A DNA stretch of 64,000 nt from positions 16,089,187 to 16,153,186 of the forward strand of contig OZ025269.1 in NCBI GenBank assembly GCA_964019165.1. The letters run 5' to 3'. This stretch comes from Mastigias papua. Its lineage: Eukaryota; Cnidaria; Scyphozoa; Rhizostomeae; Mastigiidae. Each line of letters begins with the position of its first letter. Position 1 is the stretch's first letter. This document shows, piece by piece, positions 22,321 through 33,960 of this stretch. The notes below the pieces were generated by a model. It worked only from the letters and a program-made list of their open reading frames with translations. It was not told the origin of the DNA and made no database searches. Both the position numbers and the translations under genes were made by a program.

Positions 22321-23499
22321 TCTAGAGAAGTCTTTAAATATTTAAAACTATCGATAACATTGGAAATTTTGTTTTAATGTCTTAAGGTTCAATTCATATT
22401 TGTTTACACTTCTGTAGTAGAGATTAGATGATTTGGATAGCCACTGACTGTCATTCTGTGCGTTCCGTTAGTACCACACTGAGCTGATATGTCTTGAAAG
22501 CATGATTAATATGAATTGGATTGAAAGTAGATAGTGGAAGTATCCAAGCATCTACGATAGAGTCTGAATTGCACAAAGTTATGCAAATGCTGTCTCATTG
22601 AAATCAGTACAATATGGCAAAAAGTCTCTTTATCAAGACATGTCTCGCCTTTGACCACTGTCAAATGAGCTCGATATGAATAAAGGTCTTTTTTATTAAC
22701 TTCATGTTTGAAAGAGTATAAATAGAACGTGTTTTGGTTTAGCTGTCGATTACAATCTTCGCGTAGTGTTTTGGGATTTTACAGCCATGGCAGCAGCAAT
22801 GACTTTATTGTGTATGGATGCCAGATACAATGAAGTTCCCATTTAGAAGATGTGAGAAAGTGGTTTTAGCAACTACGCACTTTTATTTAAGGGGAAACCG
22901 CTTGCTCCTTATCTAGTACACCCATTGGGAGATGCTATTATACTGCGTTGGATGGTCAGTATGGGTTAGATATTGGTCATAGTGGGGAAAACTCTTTTCT
23001 CATTGATGTTTTTGTTGTTTACAATGCCTCATACGTTATTATTGGTTAGATAGGATATCACGAGAATATTGTTTATCAGCTTTTATTCAACTTTGCCACT
23101 CATCGGAGACGAAGAGAACAGCATTTGTGCCAGAATTCACAAGTTCGAAATGTGCCCTTGGTGAATTTGGTCTTTTGACAATATGTTTTATTTTCCTAAG
23201 CTGCACAAGATTACTTACAGCATGAAAAGCTATCATGTTTTGCTTCTAGGGGCTACTGAAAAACTACGGGATTTTCCGCATCTGTATTTTTCTACAGTAG
23301 ACTTATTAGTTTTGTTGTCATAATTTTAATGTGACTCATGGATCACTTAAGCATTAGGTTTTGCGTTTTCTATAAGAAAATTTTATCGCCCAGCACTGAA
23401 ACTTTCTTAGTTTGATTATGATTTCAGTACTGAAATATTCTTAAGACTTTCATTGCAAGGATTTTCAAGTTGGTGTAGCACTACAGTGTTACACACACC
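22321..23499 (+). other. Intron sequence, nothing supported
   Basis: A TATAAATA word at 22717 is followed by a 19-codon ATG frame at 22786, too little to call a gene. Confidence 0.45.
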
Positions 23500-23925
23500 G
23501 ACAGGCACTACACACTTTTTGGTAAGGAAACACTTTATCAGGAACGTACGCGTAGAGTGGCGAAGTATTTAAAGAACTTATACTACTAAAGGAGAAATCC
23601 CATAGGAACTTTTCAATTTGGAAAATGTTTATAACAGCAGACAATCGAGGATTAGGACGCCAGTTCCATTCTTTTGCAGTCAAACCCCACTTAGATTGTT
23701 TCAAGTGTTTCATGTTTCATTGGCTATTGCTAAGATTAAAGGCGAAATTAAGAATTTCAATGTTTTACTTGTGTTTGTACTGTTTGTATGGCAGTAAATG
23801 TAGATTGAAAATTAGGGAACTGTTAAGTAACTTTTAGTGCTACAATTTGATCATTGGAGGTCCGAAAATACGGAACTTTTGGAACTAGGCCTTGTGGTAG
23901 GTCCCTTATGAAAAAAGCGTGTACA
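23500..23925 (+). repeat. Dispersed repeat family A, copy b
   Basis: Colinear with the copy at 33520-33960 and with the halves at 398-620 and 2510-2915. Landmarks are AGGAACTTTTCAATTTGG, CAATCGAGGATTAGGA followed by TTCCATTC-TTTGCAGTC, and GGAACTAGGCCTTGTGGTAG with CCCTTATGAAAAAAGCGTG at the end. Two 70-codon frames overlap it but do not match each other's counterparts in the other copies. Confidence 0.6.
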
Positions 23926-24180
23926 CTAACATATCACTCGGATACGTAGATAAAAAGAGAAATCAATACAAATTTGGTAATAGAGATGATTTTCCTGAGT
24001 GGATATTGGAAGCTGAAATGTGTGACTTATCGATTTACTTAAATCTCAAAACTCCAATACTGAGCTTGCTGAACTTTTTGAGCAGCCGATTACCACTATT
24101 TTATATACCATTTTCTTGTAAAGAGCGTTAAATGGCCATCATCAAAATACTGAGGTTCCATTGTGTATCGTGTCTAGTTA

Positions 24181-24395
24181 GGCCTGGTTTCCATTAAGTT
24201 GTAGAGCAATCGTAAGGGGATCGGCGGCAGTCCGTGATCGTCTACGTTGCGTTCCCGATTTAATGGAAACACTTGCTTACGATCCTCACGGCCATCGGCA
24301 ATCGTGGATTGTAAGCTTCGGGAAGGTTCAACTGACTTCAACTTTGCCGATCCTTACGACTGTCCTGATCGAGGAAAATTTTAATCGAAACACGA
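24181..24395. mobile_element. Small inverted-repeat element with GGCCTGGTTTCCATTAA end
   Basis: Begins GGCCTGGTTTCCATTAA. A partly inverted counterpart, TTAATGGAAAC, occurs at about 24260-24270 and a more diverged TTTTAATCGAAACACG at 24376-24391. The inside is rich in GATCG/CGATC words (ATCGTAAG, CGATCCTTACGA). Short elements with this GCCTGGTTTCCAT terminus and GATCG-rich body are familiar from several marine invertebrates. The true right end is ambiguous. Confidence 0.5.
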
Positions 24396-24455
24396 ATTTT
24401 GTTCCGCCGGTTATTTGATGAACGTTAGTCAGCCACAGTTCGCCTTCTTCCTCTA

Positions 24456-24493
24456 TCATGCGTCACTTCAAGTATCATGCATCACTTCAAGTA
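24456..24493 (+). repeat. 19-bp tandem duplication
   Basis: ATCATGC(G/A)TCACTTCAAGT occurs twice in a row. Confidence 0.8.
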
Positions 24494-25439
24494 CTTCTTC
24501 TAAGCTAAGCCCGATAGAATTCGAGGCATAATAAATAATGAAGGAACTCCTGAGGATCAAGGAGTTTAAACACGTTTTACAGATTTTTGCTGTCCGGCTA
24601 GTGTCCTCTTTCTTGCTAATGCGTTTCATAGCCTGTTTCTTTTTAAAACAAGATCTTCCACTCGTTTGCAGAGACACATACGTACCTATCAATGTGCTCC
24701 AACTATTATAAATAAATAAACTGGTATGCAAGTGAGTAAGTATTTAAGTAAGTAAGCACTATAAGTGAGTAGATAGGTAGTCAAGTAATATAGTACCGAA
24801 AGTTTGTTATCCTTGAGCATTGTATCATAACTCTCGGCCATTCTATCCATTTCAATGTCAACCTAAGGAATCTATCTTACAAAGATCAAGTCATGACCCA
24901 TGACCTTAAATCTCGACAACTTTTCTCAGTATTCTAGTGTTGCCTAGCAAGGTGGATTTCTGGATCATTTCAATCTTGATGGGCACTCCAATCTCTTTCA
25001 GTTACCCAGTCAAACTTTTTGGTGCCGTCCCCAGAGCACGGGAAAATTGTTTGTTTTGACTTTACAGAGCTAACCACTGGAGTAGCTTGGAGTAATGCGT
25101 TAACTTTCCTGTTTGATACAAGGACCATAAGACTTGTAGATGATACAGCTCATCATTATTGAATATCAATTGAATTTTTTCTCACAGTCAAAATCCTGGC
25201 AAAAATTGGTTGAAGCATTAGCAAGGTATTACTCTAACGAGACCAACTTGAAAACTTATGCACCTCGACTTTCCCTCTTTGGCCCATCCTTCAATCCCTC
25301 CCTTTCCCCACCTCTCCTCTTCTCCCTCTCCCTTTCCCATGAATAACGGTCATATACCGTAGGTTAGCAGTCATAGGTGAAGTCAGGACAGCCAGCATTT
25401 TGCCAGGGGAATGGATGAATTGATAGAAGAATCTGCAAA
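24494..25439 (+). other. Intron sequence, nothing firmly supported
   Basis: An 87-codon minus-strand frame (24468-24731) and a small acceptor/donor-flanked piece at 25188-25225 were considered but lack support. Confidence 0.4.
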
Positions 25440-25530
25440 AATTGACATATTCCGCCTACATACTTTTTTATAAGAAACCACTTTTTAAGGAACCTACATG
25501 TTTCGATTTTAGTGAAAAATTGTTGAATGG
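25440..25530 (+). repeat. Fragment of dispersed repeat family A
   Basis: TATAAGAAACCACTTTTTAA followed by GGAACCTACATG matches the 5' part of copy c (33535-33570). Confidence 0.45.
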
Positions 25531-25615
25531 AAGTAGCGCGTTTTGCTAAACTTAGAACAACGCATACGCCAATAGAAGAATTGTCCCAGGCTCGACCTTG
25601 ATTTGCGTTTACACT

Positions 25616-25792
25616 ACGTTGACAGCTACTATCCCGGGGCGAACTCAGGGCGAACCTACCTCTGTTGCAGGTTCAGTTTAAAGTGGGTCGAACCCGGGAC
25701 GAATACAGGTTAGTTACGTTTACACTACAAAAATCTAACCCTGGTTAAACTAACTCGGGTTCGCCCCGGGTTAGTTTGTACAGTGTAAACGG
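25616..25792. mobile_element. Small inverted-repeat element with CGTTTACACT ends
   Basis: CGTTTACACTAC at 25616 is inverted as AGTGTAAACGG at 25782-25792 and also repeated directly at about 25718. The body has GGTTCGCCCCGGGTTAG and related GAACCCGGG words in both orientations, so one or two related MITE-like elements are stacked here. Confidence 0.6.
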
Positions 25793-27202
25793 AGCTTAAG
25801 GAGCGTAAGGACTGTAACAGGTTTTTTCTCAATTGGTATTACATCGGTAGAGTTCTTGATCAATTCCTTCTCAGTTCCATTACGTCTTTCCGTTTTGTCA
25901 CAACTTTCAGTACTTTCTTCCACACACAGAACACCACGGAATCGATTTCATTACTTACAGAATTTCATAGAACTTGATTGTCGTGGACGAATGTCTCACA
26001 ATAGATTGCTGCTCCTTTTATTTTAAATAGCTTTTTATTTTACTTCGTCCTGTTGGCGACGAAAATCATTACTTTATAGTTTGGTCATTTCATTACTAGC
26101 TTGGCAATTTAATACGTCTTTTTTTGAAGCAAACTTTAATAAGGCTCCTGTAACAAACTTTTAATTAGATCTTGTAATTGAGATCACCAGATCACATTTT
26201 CATTGTCGCCAGGTTTCGGGTGGTCTTTCCTAGCATAATTGCCTTCTTCGTTTGCCTTTATTGGCCACTTCGCTCACTATTGCATAAGTGCTGTCCGTCG
26301 AATCTAAATAGAGCAGTTTTGTTTACACCTACGTCACAGATATGCCGTGCCCACATGGTTCAGCTATGGTAGGATTGTTTTGTTTCAATTAACGATCGTA
26401 AATTGCATTTTTATTTGATATGGACGCGAGTACGATGGTCGTAGAGTCAGATTGTTGACAACTATTGCAAGGCAGGAAAAACAAGTGTAGTAGTTTATCG
26501 ACAGACTTTGTGTTGTGTCCCCGTTTTCTTTAGTATACATATGAATATGGATATTTACATGTTGCAAAATTCTTACTCGTAGGATATAGCTACATTACAT
26601 TGCTAAGCTTTATTGTACATCTTGTCACATTGCAGCATCCAGATCGTTATCCCTTTTTGGTGGGCTTATTGAACTTTTAGGATGCTGCTCGTTTAAAATG
26701 CTGCATGACAAGTTTCAAATGTCTGTCGCTTTTTATTTGTCGACAAAGATTATTTGATTTACCACCACCCTTTGTAGATGCTTGCTATCAATGTGTCAGC
26801 CCGTTTGCTGTGCTGCTGCAATCCCACAGCAATACGCTTTCACAGTGTCCAGATCGCCCTTTTTGAATATTTAATAGGCTAAACGTATCCCTAGTGAAAG
26901 GGGGACAACTAGAGAAGTCTTCGTTGCAAATCTGGTCGTAGGTTGACTTTGGCAAACGATACACTGCGACATGACAGTCTATTTATGAAGATTGAGTGGC
27001 TAAAATCTTGATTTGCTTTAGTAGCATTAATATCGAATCATATTTCTTTTAACGTTCCAAACAACTATTTGCTAGGTGCTTTATACCTTTTGTCCTTTCA
27101 TTTTATATATTTTGAATTGGAGTTGATGTGGCCATATTTTGATGTCAATTCAGCCTGATTTTATTCATCGACTCTTGTAGGATACTGCTAGTTTTGCTGG
27201 TC
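25793..27202 (+). other. Intron sequence, nothing supported
   Basis: AT-rich. A CCAGATCG-CCCTTTTTG-like word occurs twice (about 26639 and 26848), too short to classify. Confidence 0.45.
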
Positions 27203-27281
27203 ATTATCATAGCCTCCTTTTACATATTATCATAACCTCCTTTTACATATTATTATAGCTTCCTTTTACATATTATCGTAG
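27203..27281 (+). repeat. 23-bp tandem repeat, 3.4 copies
   Basis: ATTATCATAGCCTCCTTTTA plus CAT recurs at 27203, 27226 and 27249 and partially at 27272, with one or two changes per copy. Confidence 0.9.
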
Positions 27282-29037
27282 AGGGCAGAAAGCCTAGGGC
27301 TAAGTGAAATTTTGTCATGACTTAAGCATTATGGAAACCAAACAGTTACGTCGACTTCTTTTAGTTAAAGATTGCTTGAATTTTAAAGTATATCTTCTTT
27401 TATTTCGGTACGAGAATATACAGGGTTATAGATTCTGTGTACCTTCTTCTTACTTGGTTAGAATTCTTTCAAATTGATTGTACTAGGCAATAAATTGTAT
27501 GCCATAATAGTTTGCTAGAAAAGCATCATGTACGAAAGTTCTATTTGCACTGCAGTGGCTGTTTGCAAAATTCTATGGATTGACCCACGGTATCACCCAG
27601 TTGAAAACAAGTTTGCCAATGGTAACATATTTTATCCTGTTAGGAAAGCAGACTAGTTTTGACCTTTTCAATATTCATGCTACACTGCTAAAGCTGTTAC
27701 GGGCTTATTTATGCCCACAGAAAGCAAATGCAATGAGAAAATTGAACAGTTTCATTCTTGATAAAGTAAATTAGCTTGGTCCATAGCAAGTTTGATAATA
27801 TACTGCAAGCGGGACCTATATTGCAAACGGGACCTATGGCTTATTCTGCTGCATCAAATTTTTATCACCTTATCCCCAGTAAACTGTTGTGTTTTAGTAT
27901 AGAGAGCACTGGACAAGCTCTTAGAGCTCCTTAGCTACAGTTGAGTGGACCTTAAGAGGATCTTTAGAGGACTTTTGGAACAGCTTTGAAAGAACTTCTA
28001 GGAATGGGAGTCGAAAGAGGAATTGTGAATTAATAGTGGGCAATTTTGAAGAGCTAGATTAGAACTGTTAGAAAGTAGGCGTGATCCAATTTCGGTAAAG
28101 TGTCTCCTACCAGCACCTCATGCATTACTCATGGCCTATTCTTGCAGCATGTTTCTAGGAGACTATGATATTGCCATATCATGCTTCTTGTGTTTCTATG
28201 CAGCAGGTCATCTAATGACGTACTTCTATGACATTTTCAGCATATTTTTACTTGCATTAGCCTACGCGGACTAAGATTATGCTTCTGTCTAAATGTATTA
28301 GTTCTAAGTGCATCTTCTCTGGATGACCTTCAGTTAGGCAGTCAGTCAGTCACGCTTCCGGTTCTTTCGTTTGGTTTATAGCGATTTCATTATTAATTCC
28401 ATTTATGTTCTCTATTGTTTTACCTTTATTGGATCAATGGATATACCAATATAATATATAGCCTGCATTTTCCATTGAAACAAGATTTTTTTGTCGTATT
28501 CCTTGCATAGGTTGTACGAGATAATGAGCTTGATTAGTAGAAGCAGTATTAACATTGCGAATGACAAATGGTGGTATTTTAGATGTCATGTGCTAACTTC
28601 TAATGTTAAAGGCAGGACGGATAAAACAAGCCAGATAAGGAATAGGAACAACCTTTTCCCACTGAATGAAGACTTAATCGTACACTGACCTTTCAGGTCT
28701 TTCAAATCGATCCTTCAATATCTTCATTTCCTTCCAGTGCAGTGAAGAGATTGCTTGTGTGCCATACAACAGGGCAGTTTGATAGAAGATGACCCATTCA
28801 GCTATAGTACTATGTTAAATGTATGAATCAGATAAATGGAATAAGGCCCTAGCAGAAACAGTCCAGAGCCATGTCTCTCACCATTATTTCCCTAGTTCAG
28901 TGATCTGCTGGTTTGTATTTGAGTAATAGTGCTTCTCACGATTTTCGAAAACTTTAAAGAGTTTGGCCGCATTGATGTGTAGTTTTGACCTTGGCCTTGG
29001 GCAAGGGAGGGTTGTCTATACACCACTAGATGCTATA
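27282..29037 (+). other. Intron sequence, nothing supported
   Basis: AT-rich. Short open frames only, with no motif or consistent splice context. Confidence 0.45.
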
Positions 29038-29239
29038 CGATATATCAGGGGTGGCGTCAGGGAAATGCTAAGGAGATAATGCCTCCCGTCCGAGCATGCT
29101 AGCCAGCATCGGAAGGTGAAGAATTCTGTTTTCAGAGCAATTTTAGCAGTTCTAGTACTCTGCTAACTGCACTTAGTCCCCCCCCATCGGAAGAGTTAGC
29201 CCCCATTGGAAAATTCCTGGCACCGTCCCTGCGATATAC
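29038..29239. mobile_element. 186-bp non-autonomous hAT element with 8-bp target duplication
   Basis: The left end CAGGGGTGGCGTCAGGGAA (29046) and the right end, read on the minus strand as CAGGGACGGTGCCAGGAA (29231), form an imperfect inverted repeat. They are flanked by CGATATAT (29038-29045) and CGATATAC (29232-29239), a 7-of-8 match. CAGGG-type ends plus an 8-bp duplication define hAT elements. At this length it carries no transposase, so it depended on an element elsewhere. Confidence 0.75.
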
Positions 29240-30398
29240 TTCGATGAATGTGATACTAGATGAAACGAAGTGATTCAATCAATTTTGGAAAGTTGTGATG
29301 CGAATGAGTGCAATCTAACACAACGTGATACAGTATAATACAATAGATACAATATGATGCAACGTCGTCGATTAAACTGTGATTTGAACATAAATTTGTA
29401 AATTTGAATTGAATTTGAACATAAAGTATCTTAGATAAATTCGGGAGAGAGTTTTGACACCCCCCCCCCACTCGATAATTGAAATATCAATACGCCCCTG
29501 AGCGTGAACAACTTGCAAGTCACTTGAAGCTTTCAGAGTATTCCATCAATTAGCCATCAATATTAGGTCTCTTCTTTAGTTCACATAACAAACACTCCTT
29601 GATAGCTTCAGAATTCTATGAGAAGTGTTTGTGTAATATACCTATGTATCATCGTACGCAAAGACTTTCTGCTGCACCACATCGCCATTTCATTGGTCAA
29701 GGCCGGCATATATTTGCATAATGATAGGGGTTGCATAACATGCATAACATAAACAGCATGTTTAAAATCATCGTTCTCGCAACATAAATTGCCTTTGTTA
29801 TTTTTAACTAATGAGTTGCTGTTTCTTCGATCTGACTTCCCGGAAGTCATCTCGCGGACGTTACAACACAATGCAGCCATTGAGAACTAAACCCAGTGAT
29901 TTATTGTAGATGGCTGGGAAAAGAGCAGCATTTTCGACGAAGAGGTACATATTAGAAATTTGCAAAATAACTGAAGGACTGAATATGAGACCACTTCGTT
30001 CGGAAAGTCTGACGGCCTGCCGTGCAACAAGTGCAACTCCCTGTATCCGCCCCTGGTCACGGTAGCAAGTTAGCGAGTACAGGGCAACAATGGATAAACA
30101 GTATACAGTAAAGAGCATCTTGTGGAATGCAATTAGGCACTATGCACTCATATCAAAATGAATATAGAGATGTTAGTTCACGAGTATATGTAATGCTATT
30201 TGTACGAGAATGAATATGTAGCCGAAGATGTACAACGAAGGTGCACAGGTTTATTGGTGCTATTCAGTTGAATGCGATTTAGTGCAATTGAGCAAGACAC
30301 ATTAAATCCAAGTGATAGGAAATACATTGAAGCATAGAAATGCAAAATATAGAGAAGATTTAGCAAGATAACAAAATCAGATTATTTTTCTTTTTCAG
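29240..30398 (+). other. Last part of the big intron, with two more hAT-like ends
   Basis: On the minus strand CAGGGGCGTATTGATATTTC starts at 29500 and CAGGGGCGGATACAGGGAG starts at 30055. Both look like hAT termini, but no partner ends or duplications were found. The intron ends in a strong pyrimidine tract, TTTTTCTTTTTCAG. Confidence 0.4.
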
Positions 30399-30509
30399 TG
30401 CGAGTTGTGTATCCAGTGCATCTCAGACGAAATGAGACTGCACTTAAAGCGAGCATTCGTGGAGCATACACATCGTGGCAACTATCGACGTGTTTTGCCA
30501 GTTCCGAAG
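30399..30509 (+). CDS. TTLL-like protein, internal exon 3 (Cys-rich, basic)
   Basis: A 111-nt exon (37 codons) with a textbook acceptor TTTTTCTTTTTCAG and donor GTATAT, phase 0 at both ends. It starts CELCIQC, so the joined tail has the spacing CX4CX3CX3CX2CX2C over exons 2 and 3. Next come a helix-like DEMRLHLKRAFVEHTHR segment and RRVLPVPK. The six clustered cysteines suggest a disulfide-bonded knot or a metal site. The L(K/R)-A(F/Y)-EH--R---RRV-P pattern fits the tail of TTLL-15-like proteins as I remember them. Confidence 0.78.
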
Positions 30510-31463
30510 GTATATAGAGTCCTTCTAAGAGTCCTTCTAAGATATATAGAATTAGAATTTATGGTACCTATTACCGAAAGCAAATCAGTATACTTGTGTT
30601 AGCTAGCTGAAGAATGTAGATGTGTTTTACTGTTGCGAGTCGTTGTTGGTTAGAGTTTGCTGTGGAGAAATCTGTGCTGTTTGTGAGTAGGCTGCAAAAA
30701 TGTCTTCAGCGATGTTTGGAGATATCAGGAAGACTTTGTACGACACAGTGTCTGAAATTAGTCTTGGAACACTTGCTTTGATTTATGCCACTGATAAGCT
30801 ACAGCACCCCTCTTAGATAGTGTTTTCCAATGCAAATTTGAATACCCCTCGATGTAGAAGCAACGCCTGTATGCAATTCTGGGTTTCAGCTATCGACCTC
30901 GACTTTGTATGAGGGGGAGAGGAAGGGACGGGGATTGGAATGTGGGCTATTTAGGTATTTTTGGCTGGTATTGTAGCTTCTCACATAATGATATCTAGAA
31001 TGCACGTTTTTCTATACGTAACTACATTTATGCCTTCAGCGTGAATGATTTTAGTATATTGTCGAATCCTGTGTTAGATGTTCCTTAGAATTCTTCAACC
31101 TGCTAACAACGGCAACGACATTTCAAACTGGGTTTGAAGCTTAAAATTTGGCTCGATTTGAGCCTTGTGTTTCTTATATAATTGTTCCTTAAGCAAACAC
31201 GTGTAGGGAGATCTTAATGAGGTTATGGTTAGATAAAACATGAAGTTGATTGGTAGGTTGGCAGATTGGCATATAGGCTGGTTTACTATTTTAGCACAAT
31301 TTCATAGTTTACTAATTTTTTTTTTACTTTTCATCTTCCTTCTAGTCATTAAAGCTCAGCCTTTGCAACTTTTATCCATTCTATGGACTTTGGAATCTTT
31401 TTTTGAATAACTCTAGAAGTAGCTATATTTTATGATAGCTTCCTATCATTGTCTGTTTTGCAG
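30510..31463 (+). other. Intron (954 bp) of the TTLL-like gene
   Basis: Begins GTATATAG and ends TTTTGCAG. A family A scrap (TTTCTTATATAA, TTCCTTAAG, ACACGTG) sits at 31168-31205. Confidence 0.6.
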
Positions 31464-31577
31464 GCAGAGGATGAGGTTTTGGAAAAACAAGATTTAGCTC
31501 CAAGCGGAAAGAATAATGACCTCCTTAAGAGATGGTTTTACATTAAATGTATTAATAGCCCATCCTGGTGTTGGTAA
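31464..31577 (+). CDS. TTLL-like protein, terminal exon with stop codon
   Basis: The acceptor GTCTGTTTTGCAG is followed in phase 0 by 37 codons and TAA at 31575-31577. The peptide has an acidic start (AEDEVLEKQDLAP) and ends LLKRWFYIKCINSPSWCW. A WF--KC-----WC signature right before the stop fits the end of the TTLL-15-like tail. The joined 126-residue fragment therefore looks like an intact C-terminus. A GT follows the codon for the final Trp, so splicing to a further exon at about 32685 is possible, but the in-frame stop makes this the simpler end. No clear AATAAA was located nearby. Confidence 0.7.
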   Translation, partial: AEDEVLEKQDLAPSGKNNDLLKRWFYIKCINSPSWCW

Positions 31578-33519
31578 TTGGCCCCTATTGCTGTTTTATT
31601 GAAGGTTGTAAACTTCTACTTGTTGTTGTTCCCTTCATCGGAGACAACAGTACCTGACTGGAATGAGGGACAGCTATCTTGCATGTACTTTGCATTTCAA
31701 AATCTCATGAACCCAATCGCACCCATATTGTCTATGCTATCAACCAATGAATCATTCTATTATCCATTCATTCTGTTATTCATCCGTTCAGTCAGTTGTC
31801 CATCCATTCATTCTAATACATTTTTCAGTTTACGAGCTCTGTTCTGCATTTTTAGACAGATAAGATTAATTCCTCATACTTTCCGATTCTCTTCTAATAG
31901 CGATTGCTTGATTGGTGGCAACCATTTGTTCGCTGGCAGCAAATTTGTCGTCCAATCCTTGTTTTTCAATTCACATGGTCATTCATTCCTTCGTTTGTAG
32001 ATTCATCTGCCAACTCATTCTTTCGCTTATCAATTGATTCACTAAGTAACCACCAGAGCTAACCACATGTTCACTTTACTTCATCTAAAGTTTATCACTT
32101 GTCCTTATCTTCTCTTATCACTGATATGTAGCTATTGCAGTAATACCTATAATAGCCGTGTGTATCTGTTGTTGCACATATTTTTAAATCAGTGGTAATC
32201 AAATAGCTGTTTAACAGTTGATTTTATTTCTTTCATAGGAGTTCTTTTGTATCTCATTTTTCTAGAGTTTGCACTTTTATATTTTAATTTGATTATTTAA
32301 CTTATTGTTTTTCACGTTAGCGATAATGGATTACTTAATGTGATTACAACTGTATACATTATCTGCCTCAATTCTGTGCAGTCTTTTTTCGACTGTTGCA
32401 TCTCATCAAGAAACTGACGCAATTAGCTTGGAATTTGTTAAAATTTAGTTCAGGATACAATTTTTACGTTACCTTGAACAATGCGAAAGTATTTTCTCTT
32501 AGTTTGTTTACCTATCATGAGAGAACATGCGTACATCGCTTTGTGATTCACTTCTGCGGCACTCTTCTCAGTGAATCAAAACTGAACCAACAACATTTCA
32601 GTGGTCGCCATTTTCTTAGAAATTAGTTAGTCATGCAATGTTTACTTGCATCCGAGTTCACTTTTGTGGTGGTACTGTTTCAGGGCATCTGTTGTCGACT
32701 ATTGGGGAGTAATATTGAGAAAAAGGTTTCACCGCGGAAGGAGGTCGAACGAGTCAAGTACAGAGTCTTATCATTTAGCGATACTAGGTGCTGCACGTCG
32801 AACAAGCCCCCAAATGATGGATATGTAACCAACAATATAATCTAGATGTCAGTTTAGAAGCATATCAGTTTGCGACTGCACTGCTATGTCTTTCAGATTA
32901 GTTATTTCCCGAACTATTGGATAATGTAACTCATATGGTGTAAAACGTTGCTTGATAACTGCTAGTTGTTTATATTAAGCACTGTAGTTCATAAGACTTA
33001 TGAGCAAATTAGTTACTAAGCACTTATTTAGTAACTTATAACTGATGAACTGAATGCAGTAAGAAATATCATTTTTTAGTTGGTGAAATAGTCTCATTTC
33101 ATTGCGAGGAAAAGCAGGAGTTATGATACTCCCTGATCGGGCAAAATTTTGTGTATTTGTTTGAAGGGCACTACTCATATAATAGTGCTTTCTGATTGGA
33201 TGGTTGACAAGCAATGCAGTGAGTTCACTTGTCTATATTAGCCCACCAAACTTTATAATATTTTCTGTCATTTTGAGGACATACTATTGTCAATGCAACA
33301 TACTGTATGTGCCAAATGTTTGAGACCTCCTATCAGTTCTATTTGCTCCCATCCTAACTGATCAATCAGCATGCAAAATGGACCTCAATGTAGCTGTGGA
33401 ACGCACGTGTTGTGAGAATCCTGCATGAGGATTGGTCAATTACTTTGGGAGAAAATAGACCTGATCAGAGGTAGTAATCACTAGGAAGTTTCTACAATGT
33501 TGGGAAGATGCATGTCGTT
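31578..33519 (+). other. 3' flank of the TTLL-like gene; no separate gene supported
   Basis: Probably 3' UTR then intergenic. A CATTCATTCT/CATCCATTCATTC low-complexity stretch lies at about 31755-31825 and explains part of a 140-codon frame (31578-32000). An AG-preceded open piece at 32685-32830 is in compatible phase with the donor at 31574 but has no other support. Confidence 0.4.
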
Positions 33520-33960
33520 TACATATTTTTCTCGTATAAGAAACTGCTTTATAGGACTCCTGCATGTACAAGGCTAGCAAATTTAAGGGACTAGTAAAAG
33601 GAAAGACAAAATCCCCTAAGGAACTTTTCAATTTCGAATGCTTTTGTCAGTGAAAACAATCAAGACTTAAGAAGACAGCTCCATTCATTGCAGCCAGAAT
33701 CACACGAATCATGCACTATCCATGCAACAGTGTTCAATAGAGGGTTGTGCATTAAAACTTGCAGTGTCTATGGTATCCTGTCCTAACAGTGAACAGTTAT
33801 GGCGGCAATAGCTCTACATTTGTAGTTATAGTTAGAGAGATGGTTGGGAGTCTTCGTGCTATAATAGGGTCAGAAGAGGCCCCAATATAAGGAACCTTAA
33901 GAACTAGGCCAAAAGCTGCCATCCTGATACACAAAAAGCTTACGTGCTTTGTATTAAATG
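33520..33960 (+). repeat. Dispersed repeat family A, copy c
   Basis: Shares, in order, with copies a and b: TATAAGAAAC, CTGCATGTA, AAGGAACTTTTCAATTTCG, AACAATCAAGACTTAAG followed by TTCATTGCAG, GTGTCTATGGTATCCTG, a CTATAATAGGGTCA block and GAACTAGGCC. It has no ORF in common with the other copies. Confidence 0.6.

Noticed and set aside
22717..22842. TATAAATA followed by an ATG frame of 19 codons
   Set aside because: Too short, with no continuing exon seen; the TATA-like word is expected by chance in AT-rich DNA.
24468..24731. 87-codon minus-strand frame
   Set aside because: Borders a small inverted-repeat element and a 19-bp duplication, and has no splice context or family match.
25188..25225. 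Acceptor/donor-flanked piece reading SKSWQKLVEALA
   Set aside because: Inserting it between the phase 0 exons at 17754 and 30399 would break the frame, since it leaves two extra bases.
29608..30118. Minus-strand frames of 85-90 codons
   Set aside because: The region begins at a hAT-like terminus (30055), so these are probably element sequence.
31578..32000. 140-codon frame right after the TTLL-like terminal exon
   Set aside because: It starts just beyond the stop codon, includes a CATTC low-complexity run and has no motif; likely 3' UTR.
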